DNA of 6,075 nucleotides, taken from NCBI GenBank assembly GCA_011390035.1, contig JAABTE010000159.1, positions 1 through 6,075 of the forward strand, written 5' to 3'. A model generated the notes under the pieces. The model made no database searches. It was not told the DNA's origin and saw nothing but the letters and a program-made list of their open reading frames with translations. Below, piece by piece: positions 1 through 5,597 of this stretch. Position numbers and translations under genes: made by a program. This DNA comes from Desulfobacteraceae bacterium. GTDB lineage: Bacteria; Desulfobacterota; Desulfobacteria; Desulfobacterales; JAABSP01. Every line of letters begins with the position of its first letter. The stretch's first letter is position 1.

Positions 1-1132
1 TCAGGGGGAAGGCGTGGATTTCTAGGGGGAGGGTGGTCGGGGGTGGTGTGGGGTTGGCGGTGGTGGTTGGGTGGACCAAGTGGACTGAGTGGACAGAGCG
101 GACGGAGTGGACCGGGGGGGCAGAGGGGGTCGGGTTGGCTAGGGGTACCATGGTTTCGCCGTCGGGGCCCAGGGGGCGGGGGGGGCGCCAGAGGGCTTCG
201 GGCAGGGCTTGCTCGGCGGGGTGGCCGAGTATGGATGCCGGGTTCAGCTTCAGAATGGCGGCGGCGGCGGCGTTGAAGGCTACGATGCGGCCGGCGTCGT
301 CCGTGGCGGCAAGGCCGATGGGCATGTTGGCCACCACCTTGTCCGAGAAGGCCTGGACGCGGGAGAGGCTTCGCCGGGCGGCCCGGTAATTGGCGGCCAG
401 GAAGAGCAGCAGTATGCCGGCAAAGCCCATCAGCAGGAAAAGGGCGCCCATGATCACGGTGTGGCGGTGGTCGGCGCCTCGGGCGGCCTCCATGGCGCTC
501 ATGTCAAGGCCAACGAAGATGCAGCGGCGGCTGTTCGGTGGCGGGGGGGGAGCTGTTTCCGGTTGATTGCGCCAATCGGGGTCGTCCCATCGGTTCCGGC
601 CCCAGCCGGGCCGGTGGCCCTCCGGCATATGGCCATTGCGGTCGCGCCAGGGCGGGGCGGTGGGGGCGAAGCGGCGGAAGACCTCGAAGGACCGGCCGTC
701 CTCCGGGGCCGGGACGATCCGCCAGCCTATGGCGGCGCTATCGGAGATGGAGGGAAAATCCAGGCTCGTGTCGTATTGCCCGTCGATGCGCTCCGGATCG
801 CTGTGGGCCAGTATGCGGCCGTTTTCATCCGTGACGGCCAGATAGGCGATGTCCGGCTGCTGGGCCGTTTCCGTCAGCAGGCGCTGAAGCCGGAACCCGC
901 CGCCCCGTTGCATTCCCATCATTCCCATCATGCCGGTGCGGGTGCCGGCTTCGAAGGAGCGGATCAGGGCGGCGCCCTTTTCCGTCATCAGGCGCACGCT
1001 GTTTTCCTTCTGAATATTGATGTTCTGAAGGGTCATCAGGGCGAAGACGGGCAATAACACGGCCAGGGCGCCGATGAAGATCCAGGGCGGCACCCCGGCC
1101 CAGAAGCGGCCGCTGTAAAGCGGGCCGCTCAT
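1..1132 (-). CDS. ZraS-like membrane sensor histidine kinase, N-terminal part (3' end outside window)
   Basis: The minus frame from the ATG at 1132 stays open for 377 codons to the left edge, so the C-terminal kinase core is not visible. Visible architecture: TM1 at about residues 15-35; a periplasmic sensor region at about 36-224; TM2 at about 225-247; then a PAS domain starting near 257 (ANMPIGLAATDDAGRIVAFN at 268-287). The sensor region carries a Met/Gly stretch (GMMGMMGM, 67-74), TDENGRILAHSDP (101-113) and IFVGLDMS (205-212), all in the style of ZraS/HydH-like kinases. A Trp/Pro/Arg-rich stretch (about 155-200) lies before TM2. HisKA and HATPase domains are expected beyond the edge but not seen, so kinase function is inferred. 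The PAS domain contains a low-complexity insert at about residues 332-367. There is no Shine-Dalgarno; the ATG overlaps the upstream lyase stop as ATGA, so translation is probably coupled. The signal sensed is unknown. Confidence 0.87.
   Translation of the reverse strand, partial: MSGPLYSGRFWAGVPPWIFIGALAVLLPVFALMTLQNINIQKENSVRLMTEKGAALIRSFEAGTRTGMMGMMGMQRGGGFRLQRLLTETAQQPDIAYLAVTDENGRILAHSDPERIDGQYDTSLDFPSISDSAAIGWRIVPAPEDGRSFEVFRRFAPTAPPWRDRNGHMPEGHRPGWGRNRWDDPDWRNQPETAPPPPPNSRRCIFVGLDMSAMEAARGADHRHTVIMGALFLLMGFAGILLLFLAANYRAARRSLSRVQAFSDKVVANMPIGLAATDDAGRIVAFNAAAAAILKLNPASILGHPAEQALPEALWRPPRPLGPDGETMVPLANPTPSAPPVHSVRSVHSVHLVHPTTTANPTPPPTTLPLEIHAFPL
72..116. repeat. Five-copy 9-bp tandem repeat inside the kinase PAS region
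   Basis: Five adjacent 9-bp units read on the plus strand: tggaccaag, tggactgag, tggacagag, cggacggag, tggaccggg. Because 9 is a multiple of 3 the kinase frame is kept, and the minus strand encodes a (Val-His-Ser)-like tripeptide run at residues 341-354. The run is flanked by two copies of Ala-Asn-Pro-Thr-Pro, encoded at 125-139 and 44-58, so the whole low-complexity block spans about 30-139. Such a block is unlike a normal PAS fold and could vary in copy number between strains. Confidence 0.8.
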
Positions 1133-2316
1133 GCGGCCGCGAGGGCGGCGTCCAGGTCCGCGATGATGTCGTCTGCGTCTTCGATGCCCACCGACAGCCG
1201 CACCAGCCCCTCGGCGATGCCCGTTGCGGCCCGCTCCTGTGGCGTATAGGTGGCGTGGGTCATGGAGGCCGGGTGCTGAATCAGGGTTTCGCAGTCCCCC
1301 AGGCTCACGGCCAGGATGCACAGGCGCAAGTTGTTCATCACGGCCTTGCCGCCGGCAAGGCCGCCCTTGACCTCGAAGGCCATCATGCCGCCGAACTTTT
1401 TCATCTGCCTGGCCGCCAGGGCGTGACCGGGATGGCCCGGCAGGCCGGGGTAGTGGACCCGGTCCACCTTGGGATGGGCGTCGAGCCAGCGGGCGATCTT
1501 CATGGCGCTGTCGCAGTGGCGCTCCATGCGCAGGGCCAGGGTCTTGACTCCCCGCAGAAACAGCCAGGCGTTGAAGGGGCTCATCGCCGGCCCGAAGTGG
1601 TGGGAGTGATGCTCCCGGATGCGGCCCATCATCTCAGCGGTTCCCACAATCACCCCTCCTATGATGTCGCCGTGGCCGCCGATGTATTTGGTGGCGGAAT
1701 GGACCACGATGTCGGCCCCCAGGGCCAGGGGCGATTGCAGCCAGGGCGAGGCGAAGGTGTTGTCCACCACCAGGGGCAGGCCGTGGGCTTTTGCCACCTG
1801 GGCCCACATGGCGATGTCCAGCACGTCCAGGGTGGGGTTGGCCGGCGTTTCCATGTACAGCAGTCGGGTGTTCGAATCGATCAGGGACGCCACCTGGGCC
1901 TCGGCGCGACAGTCGGCCGGCCGCAGGAAGCGGGGGGCCACGCCCATGCGCCGAAGATGATGGTTGAAGAGCGAATAGGTGCCGCCGTAAAGGGTGGCGC
2001 AGGAGACGATGTTGTCCCCCGGCTGCGTCAGGGGCAGGGCCACCGATGCGATGGCCGCCATGCCGGAGGCGGTGGCGATGGCGTCCTCGCCGCCTTCCAG
2101 CAGGGCCATTTTTTTCTGGAAAAGATCCACGGTGGGGTTGCCGATGCGGGTATAAACAAATCCCTCGGCGGCGCCGCTGAAGATGGCGGCGCCGTGGTCG
2201 GCGTCATTGAACCGATATGTGGCGGTCATGTGGATGGGGGGCACCAGATCCAGGGAGGTCACGTGATCGGCGTGAGCGCCGTGGACGATGAGGGTTTCCT
2301 TTGCCAGAGGCTTCAT
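1129..2316 (-). CDS. megL: Methionine gamma-lyase-type PLP enzyme (Cys/Met metabolism family)
   Basis: This 395-residue protein matches the usual length (about 398) of methionine gamma-lyase, which splits L-methionine into methanethiol, 2-oxobutyrate and ammonia in the cytoplasm. Family marks are present: YTRIGNPT (55-62, the Tyr/Arg that bind PLP phosphate of the neighbouring subunit), ATLYGGTY (107-114, with the active-site Tyr110), VVDNTF (183-188, the Asp contacting the PLP ring nitrogen), SATKY (207-211, with Lys210 as Schiff-base lysine) and a C-terminal block PASMTHATYTPQERAATGI (349-367) ending in LVRLSVGIED. The cysteine typical of classical methionine gamma-lyases (Cys116 in Pseudomonas putida) is Gly112, and the Lys-Asp pair near 240 aligns with histidines. 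Cystathionine gamma-lyase or O-acylhomoserine sulfhydrylase activity therefore remains possible. An in-frame ATG at 2466 was rejected: the 50 added residues are Arg/Pro-rich, and that ATG lies upstream of the predicted transcription start. The gene is followed directly by the sensor kinase. Confidence 0.93.
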   Translation of the reverse strand: MKPLAKETLIVHGAHADHVTSLDLVPPIHMTATYRFNDADHGAAIFSGAAEGFVYTRIGNPTVDLFQKKMALLEGGEDAIATASGMAAIASVALPLTQPGDNIVSCATLYGGTYSLFNHHLRRMGVAPRFLRPADCRAEAQVASLIDSNTRLLYMETPANPTLDVLDIAMWAQVAKAHGLPLVVDNTFASPWLQSPLALGADIVVHSATKYIGGHGDIIGGVIVGTAEMMGRIREHHSHHFGPAMSPFNAWLFLRGVKTLALRMERHCDSAMKIARWLDAHPKVDRVHYPGLPGHPGHALAARQMKKFGGMMAFEVKGGLAGGKAVMNNLRLCILAVSLGDCETLIQHPASMTHATYTPQERAATGIAEGLVRLSVGIEDADDIIADLDAALAAA

Positions 2317-2322
2317 GTGGCA

Positions 2323-2328
2323 TCCTTT
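2323..2328 (-). promoter_or_regulatory. Ribosome binding site that fixes the lyase start
   Basis: The minus strand reads AAAGGA six bases before the ATG at 2316, a good Shine-Dalgarno. It supports the start that gives MKPLAKETLIVHG, which matches family N-termini, over the upstream in-frame ATG at 2466. Confidence 0.75.
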
Positions 2329-2391
2329 CGGGTAGGGTCGGGCCGAGTCGGATCGGGTCCGGCCGGGCCGGTCGGGCCGGTCGGGTCGGCC
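2329..2391. repeat. GC-rich degenerate tandem repeat in the lyase leader
   Basis: On the plus strand this is a near-continuous run of CGGGT/CGGGC-like pentamers from 2329. It ends in three 9-bp units, gggccggtc, gggccggtc and gggtcggcc (2365-2391). It lies in the predicted 5' untranslated region of the lyase mRNA, just upstream of its ribosome binding site, where self-complementary GGCC/CCGG stretches could form strong secondary structure. I see no known riboswitch consensus. It shares the 9-bp period and strong strand bias with the repeat inside the kinase gene. Confidence 0.65.
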
Positions 2392-2434
2392 GTTTGTATT
2401 CACGGATTGGTTCCGGCGCCGGTTTTTTGGGCGG

Positions 2435-2447
2435 ATCGGTCTCCGAT
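2435..2447. promoter_or_regulatory. Small dyad beside the divergent promoters
   Basis: ATCGG-TCT-CCGAT is a perfect 5-bp inverted repeat with a 3-base centre. It sits just before the plus-strand -35 box (2450) and within the first part of the minus-strand leader. It could be an operator half-site pair or a short RNA hairpin. It is short enough to arise by chance. Confidence 0.3.
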
Positions 2448-2449
2448 GG

Positions 2450-2478
2450 TTGACGATTCCTTCCATAGACTATATAAA
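2450..2478 (+). promoter_or_regulatory. Sigma-70-type promoter for the 91-residue gene
   Basis: The -35 is TTGACG (2450-2455), followed by a 17-bp spacer and -10 TATAAA (2473-2478); each box matches consensus at 5 of 6 positions. The predicted start is near 2485, giving a leader of about 36 nt before the ATG at 2521. The area is AT-rich within otherwise GC-rich DNA. It overlaps the minus-strand promoter of the lyase gene. Confidence 0.7.
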
Positions 2479-2498
2479 ATTTGAAGGAGATTTGGCAA
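2469..2498 (-). promoter_or_regulatory. Sigma-70-type promoter for the lyase-kinase unit
   Basis: Read on the minus strand, the -35 is TTGCCA (2498-2493), followed by an 18-bp spacer and -10 TATAGT (2474-2469); each box matches at 5 of 6 positions. The predicted start is near 2462, leaving a leader of about 146 nt before the lyase ATG at 2316. Its -10 shares two base pairs (2473-2474) with the -10 of the plus-strand promoter, so the two probably compete for RNA polymerase. Confidence 0.62.
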
Positions 2499-2508
2499 CA
2501 TGTAAAAA

Positions 2509-2515
2509 AAGGAGG
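2509..2515 (+). promoter_or_regulatory. Strong ribosome binding site of the 91-residue gene
   Basis: AAGGAGG lies five bases before the ATG at 2521 and is close to the ideal anti-Shine-Dalgarno match. It follows an A-run and sits within the AT-rich leader. It is the best evidence that the small plus-strand gene is translated and that 2521 is its start. Confidence 0.75.
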
Positions 2516-2520
2516 CGCGG

Positions 2521-2796
2521 ATGGAAGAAGGCGGCCTGAGCCCCGTGGGCATGGAGATCGAGGCGGTGTTTCGAAAAATCGGCGGTTTCGGATGGAAGGA
2601 GGCCGAGACCTGGGCCGGCTTCTGCGACGCCGTGGGCATGGACCCCATGCCCTTTTTGCGGGTGATGATTGAAAGCGTCTGCCCGGTGAGCTGCTGCAGG
2701 GGCGCCGGCGGGGTTCCTTCCCGGTCCTCCTCCCCGGAGCTGTGGGTGGCGTTAAACGGCGGCAAGACCGAGCTGAAGCTGGTGGAGCCGAAGTAG
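2521..2796 (+). CDS. Small conserved-looking protein of unknown function (91 residues)
   Basis: I do not recognise this protein and assign no function. It has a strong promoter and a near-ideal ribosome binding site, so it is likely real despite its size. It has no signal peptide or membrane helix and should be cytoplasmic. The N-terminal half (MEIEAVFRKIGGFGWKEAET and on to about residue 53) looks amphipathic-helical, with GMDPMPFLRVMIE at 39-51. A Cys-containing turn, CPVSCC (54-59), follows, then a Gly/Ser-rich linker (60-71) and a beta-like C-terminus (ELWVALNGGKTELKLVEPK). The Cys cluster could bind metal or be redox-active, but this is speculation. It is transcribed divergently from the lyase and ends one base from the stop of the convergent helicase. 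No terminator is visible between them. Confidence 0.75.
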   Translation: MEEGGLSPVGMEIEAVFRKIGGFGWKEAETWAGFCDAVGMDPMPFLRVMIESVCPVSCCRGAGGVPSRSSSPELWVALNGGKTELKLVEPK

Positions 2797-2797
2797 C

Positions 2798-4207
2798 CTA
2801 AAAGCCGAAGTCCTCGTCCGGCAGCCCGTAGGCCCGCTGCCGGGCCCGGGCCGCCGCGGCAAGGGGCCCAACCTTTTCGTCCACATAGTCATAGACCAGT
2901 GCCCGCTCCTTTCCGGGGGCGGGCCGCAGGATGCGCCCCAGGTACTGGATCAGCCTTCCCCGGAACCGGATGGGCGTTGCGATGAACAGGGTGGACAGGT
3001 GCCGGCTGTCAAACCCCTCGCCGATGAGCTGGCCCGTGGCCAGCAGCACCCGGATCTTCCCCTCCCCGAGGGCCGCCAGCACCTCCCGCCTGCGGGCGGC
3101 CGGCAGATCGCCCGTGAGCCGCTCGGCCTCCAATCCGTGGGCCAGCTTCAGGATCGCCTTCAGGTTCTCGCAGTGTTGCCGTCGATCCGAGAGCAAAAGG
3201 ATCACGCCCTCACCCCGGGTCTTTTCAGCCTCCATGGCCACGTCCGCCGCGATTAGCCGGTTGCGCTGATCGTCCCGGGTCAGCTCCGAGAGCATCTTGC
3301 TGTATTGGGTGGTGGGGTCGAAGTGGGGGATGAAGCCGGTGGGCCGGAAGATCACCTCTGCTTCCAGCAGGCGGCCGTTTTCAACCAGGCCGTCGGCTTC
3401 CACCCGGTGGTGGATGTCGCCCAGGTGCCAGTGGATGATCCGCTCCAGGCCGTCCCGGCGGTAGGGGGTGGCGGTGAGGCCGAGCATGTGCCGGGCGTCG
3501 AAGGCGGCGGCCGCCTCGGTGAAGGTGCGGCTGGGGATGCGGTGGCATTCATCCACGATGAGATGGCCCGTGGTGGCCGAGACCGTGTCGGCGCATTTGT
3601 AAAGCGACTGGATCAGGGCCACAGTGATGGGGCGGCCAAGGTCCATCCGGCCGCCGCCGATCCGGCCCACCTCCGCCTCATCAATGCCCAGAAAGGCGCT
3701 GATCCGCTCCGCCCACTGATCCGCCAGCTCCCGGGTGTGGACCACCACCAGCGCCGGCTGGGCGCGCCGGGCCACCAGGGCCAGGGCCATCACCGTCTTG
3801 CCCGCGCCCGTGGGGGCCTGAAGCACCCCGAACTCCCGGCTCGCCATGGCGTCCACCGCCTGTTGCTGAAACGGCTCCAGATGGCCCGCGAACGCGAAGT
3901 TTACCGGCGCCAGGCGCCGGCGCCGGTCCGTCAAATCGTAATCCACACCCGCCCGCTTCAGCCACACCATGGCCATCCGAACGCAACCCCGGGGGATGGC
4001 CAGGCCGCCTTCGTCTGTTTCAAATTCGTCCGTTTCAAAATAGAATTTGAGGTATTTGGGCGTTTTCTGGTTGAACCGGCCCAGGCGCTCGTTTTCCGTC
4101 CATTTCGGGTTCTGGAACCGCAGCGTTTCCTTCAGGAAGGCGGACAGCTCCGGGGGCGGGTTGCGCAGGCGGAGGCGGTTTTTGAGGATCAGCTCGGTTC
4201 GCCCCAT
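2798..4207 (-). CDS. XPB/SSL2-like DEAD/DEAH-box superfamily 2 helicase
   Basis: This 469-residue protein is an ATP-driven nucleic-acid translocase or helicase of the COG1061 (SSL2/XPB-like) type. Motifs in order: a Q-like region FQQQAVDAM (113-121); Walker A APTGAGKT (131-138); motif Ia VVHTRELADQW (155-165); Walker B/DEAH-type DECH (219-222); motif III GLTATPYRRD (243-252); motif V GQLIGEGFD (392-400); motif VI QYLGRILRP (421-429). Residues 1-110 form an N-terminal segment typical of the subgroup (LRFQN, KYLKFYFETDE, GLAIPRG). No extra C-terminal nuclease is fused. The stop is TAG at 2800-2798. The ATG at 4207 has no clear Shine-Dalgarno and begins 3 bp after the stop of the DHH-CBS gene, so reinitiation coupling is likely. 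A DNA repair or recombination role is inferred from the family; the substrate is unknown. Confidence 0.92.
   Translation of the reverse strand: MGRTELILKNRLRLRNPPPELSAFLKETLRFQNPKWTENERLGRFNQKTPKYLKFYFETDEFETDEGGLAIPRGCVRMAMVWLKRAGVDYDLTDRRRRLAPVNFAFAGHLEPFQQQAVDAMASREFGVLQAPTGAGKTVMALALVARRAQPALVVVHTRELADQWAERISAFLGIDEAEVGRIGGGRMDLGRPITVALIQSLYKCADTVSATTGHLIVDECHRIPSRTFTEAAAAFDARHMLGLTATPYRRDGLERIIHWHLGDIHHRVEADGLVENGRLLEAEVIFRPTGFIPHFDPTTQYSKMLSELTRDDQRNRLIAADVAMEAEKTRGEGVILLLSDRRQHCENLKAILKLAHGLEAERLTGDLPAARRREVLAALGEGKIRVLLATGQLIGEGFDSRHLSTLFIATPIRFRGRLIQYLGRILRPAPGKERALVYDYVDEKVGPLAAAARARQRAYGLPDEDFGF
4010..4039. repeat. 15-bp tandem duplication in the helicase gene
   Basis: Two adjacent 15-bp units, ttcgtctgtttcaaa and ttcgtccgtttcaaa, differ at one base. 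They encode Phe-Glu-Thr-Asp-Glu twice (residues 57-66) in the N-terminal segment before GLAIPRG. The length keeps the frame, and the position looks like a surface loop. The single silent difference suggests a fairly recent duplication. Confidence 0.8.
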
Positions 4208-4210
4208 GGA

Positions 4211-5512
4211 TCAGGTGGGCAGCAGGTCGTAAAAATAGGTCATGGCGTCCGAGCGGGTCATGATGCCGATGAGCCGCTCGTTTTCCACCACGGGCAGGCG
4301 GCCGATGTCGTGGCGCACCATCAGCCGGGCCGCCTGCATGGGGCTCTTGGACGGATCGATGGTGACCACGCTTCGGCTCATGTAGGCCTTCACCGGCGCG
4401 TCGAGCTGGGCGTCCTTGCGCAGCTTCCGAAAGTCCCGGCGGGAGATGACGCCCTGGATTTTCCCGTCACCGTCCACCACGGGCAGGCCGGTGCAGCCTT
4501 TTTCCCGAAGAAGCATGGCCACCTCCCGCATGGGCGTTTCCGGCGGGATGGTGTCCACCGGAAAGGACATCAGATCCCCCACGCGCACCGAGGCCTGGCC
4601 GTTGCCGCGCACCAGGTCCAGCAGCATCTCGGTGATGGAATCGGGGTTGACCGACTTGAGCAGGGCCGAGCCGGCGCCGGGATGGCCGCCGCCGCCAAGG
4701 TTGCGCATGATGGCGCCCATGTCCAGCGCGTCGATGCCGCTGCGGCCGATGACGATGCACCGGTCGTCCGGCGTGGTGAAGATGCCGAAGGCCGCGTCCA
4801 CGTTCATGATCTGCCGGTACATGTGGACCACCACCGACAGGCTGTTCACATGTCCGCTGATGGCCTGGCGGCTGACGCTCACGGTGTAGCCGCTCACAAA
4901 AAGCCGCTCGGCCCCCTGGAGCATGTTGAACAGGATCTCCTTCTGACGCTCCCCGTAGGCGGGCCGAAGCAGGTTGCCCACGATGTTCAGGTCAGCCTCG
5001 TGTTCCAGCAGGAAGGCGGCGGCCCGGGCGTCCTCGGCCGTGGTGGAGGGGAACATCAGGCTGCCGGTGTCTTCATACAGCCCTGCCAGAAACAAGGTGG
5101 CGTGCATGGGGCTGAAGGGGATCTCGGCCTCGGCCAGCCGCTGGATCATAAGGGTGATGGTGGCTCCCATGGGCCGGACGCAGGACCAGCGGGCCTCGAT
5201 GTCCCCCTCGATGAGGTGGTGATCCCACAGGATGACGTCCATGTCGGTGCGGCCGCGCAGTGAGCGGATGCGGCCCAGCCGGCTCCACTGGTTCACGTCC
5301 ACCACGATCAGGCGGCGAACGCCGTCCGGGGGGATCTCGTCCCAGGTGAGGGTTTCGAAAACGTCCTTGTGGATGGACAGAAAGGCGCGGACGTTGGGGT
5401 TAACGGCCCTTGGCAGCACCACCACTGCTCCGGGGTAGAGCAGGGTGGCGCAGACCGAGGATGCCAGGGCGTCGAAATCGGTGTTTCGGTGGGTGGTGAC
5501 AACCTGTTCCAT
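4211..5512 (-). CDS. DHH/DHHA1 phosphoesterase with C-terminal CBS-domain pair
   Basis: The DHH superfamily hydrolyses phosphoester bonds in small nucleotides or short oligonucleotides using two metal ions. Motifs in this 433-residue protein: TTHRNTDFDALAS (6-18, metal-binding His8, Asp12 and Asp14), VVDV (70-73, Asp72), the DHH triad (97-99), and YEDTGS (146-151, Asp148). The DHHA1 glycine motif is GGGGHPGAGSA (273-283). Two CBS domains follow, at about 311-367 and 374-432; they commonly bind adenine nucleotides as regulators. This order matches the N-terminal half of long A-adding tRNA nucleotidyltransferases, but the protein stops after the second CBS domain and no nucleotidyltransferase follows. 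All metal-binding residues are kept, so hydrolase activity is plausible. GGAGAG (5521-5516) precedes the ATG at 5512. The helicase gene lies 3 bp downstream in the same unit. Confidence 0.92.
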   Translation of the reverse strand: MEQVVTTHRNTDFDALASSVCATLLYPGAVVVLPRAVNPNVRAFLSIHKDVFETLTWDEIPPDGVRRLIVVDVNQWSRLGRIRSLRGRTDMDVILWDHHLIEGDIEARWSCVRPMGATITLMIQRLAEAEIPFSPMHATLFLAGLYEDTGSLMFPSTTAEDARAAAFLLEHEADLNIVGNLLRPAYGERQKEILFNMLQGAERLFVSGYTVSVSRQAISGHVNSLSVVVHMYRQIMNVDAAFGIFTTPDDRCIVIGRSGIDALDMGAIMRNLGGGGHPGAGSALLKSVNPDSITEMLLDLVRGNGQASVRVGDLMSFPVDTIPPETPMREVAMLLREKGCTGLPVVDGDGKIQGVISRRDFRKLRKDAQLDAPVKAYMSRSVVTIDPSKSPMQAARLMVRHDIGRLPVVENERLIGIMTRSDAMTYFYDLLPT

Positions 5513-5567
5513 GATCTCTCCGGTTGGGGGTTTGCCGGTTGGTCGATGGGGCCCCGGGGGGGGCGAT

Positions 5568-5597
5568 GTTATATCAGGGGCGACCCCATGCCGTCAT
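5568..5597 (-). promoter_or_regulatory. Possible extended -10 promoter for the DHH-CBS/helicase unit
   Basis: Read on the minus strand: -35-like ATGACG (5597-5592, 4 of 6), an 18-bp spacer, then TGATATAAC (5576-5568), a TGN-extended -10 with TATAAC matching at 5 of 6. The predicted start near 5561 falls in an eight-base C tract (5563-5556), about 49 nt before the ATG at 5512. The 98-bp gap after the upstream gene also suits a separate promoter. Confidence 0.5.

Noticed and set aside
1..3. TCA at the left edge read as a TGA stop of the kinase
   Set aside because: It is out of frame: kinase codons end at position 2, so the gene continues beyond the window.
72..116. CRISPR-like array
   Set aside because: The units are 9 bp, contiguous, without spacers and within a coding frame.
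209..1057. A 282-codon plus-strand open frame opposite the kinase
   Set aside because: The opposite strand carries membrane helices, sensor and PAS motifs; this frame has no recognisable domain.
2413..2428. CCGGCGCCGG followed by six T as an intrinsic terminator
   Set aside because: The palindrome leaves no room for a loop beyond a 3-bp stem, and no plus-strand gene ends upstream of it.
2317..2462. SAM or SAH riboswitch in the lyase leader
   Set aside because: The leader length and gene would suit one, but I found none of the conserved core sequences; the region is mostly GC-rich repeat.
2317..2466. 50-residue N-terminal extension of the lyase from the ATG at 2466
   Set aside because: The extension is Arg/Pro/Asp-rich, translated from the GC repeat, and has no family counterpart. 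The predicted transcription start (about 2462) lies after that ATG, while a good ribosome binding site precedes 2316.
1255..2484. A 409-codon plus-strand open frame opposite the lyase
   Set aside because: Gly/His/Val-rich antisense shadow of a clear PLP enzyme, and it runs through the control region.
3305..5263. A 652-codon open frame on the plus strand across the helicase and DHH-CBS genes
   Set aside because: It is antisense to two genes with complete, well-known motifs. Its His/Gly/Val-rich composition is that expected opposite GC-rich coding DNA, and it spans a real gene boundary.
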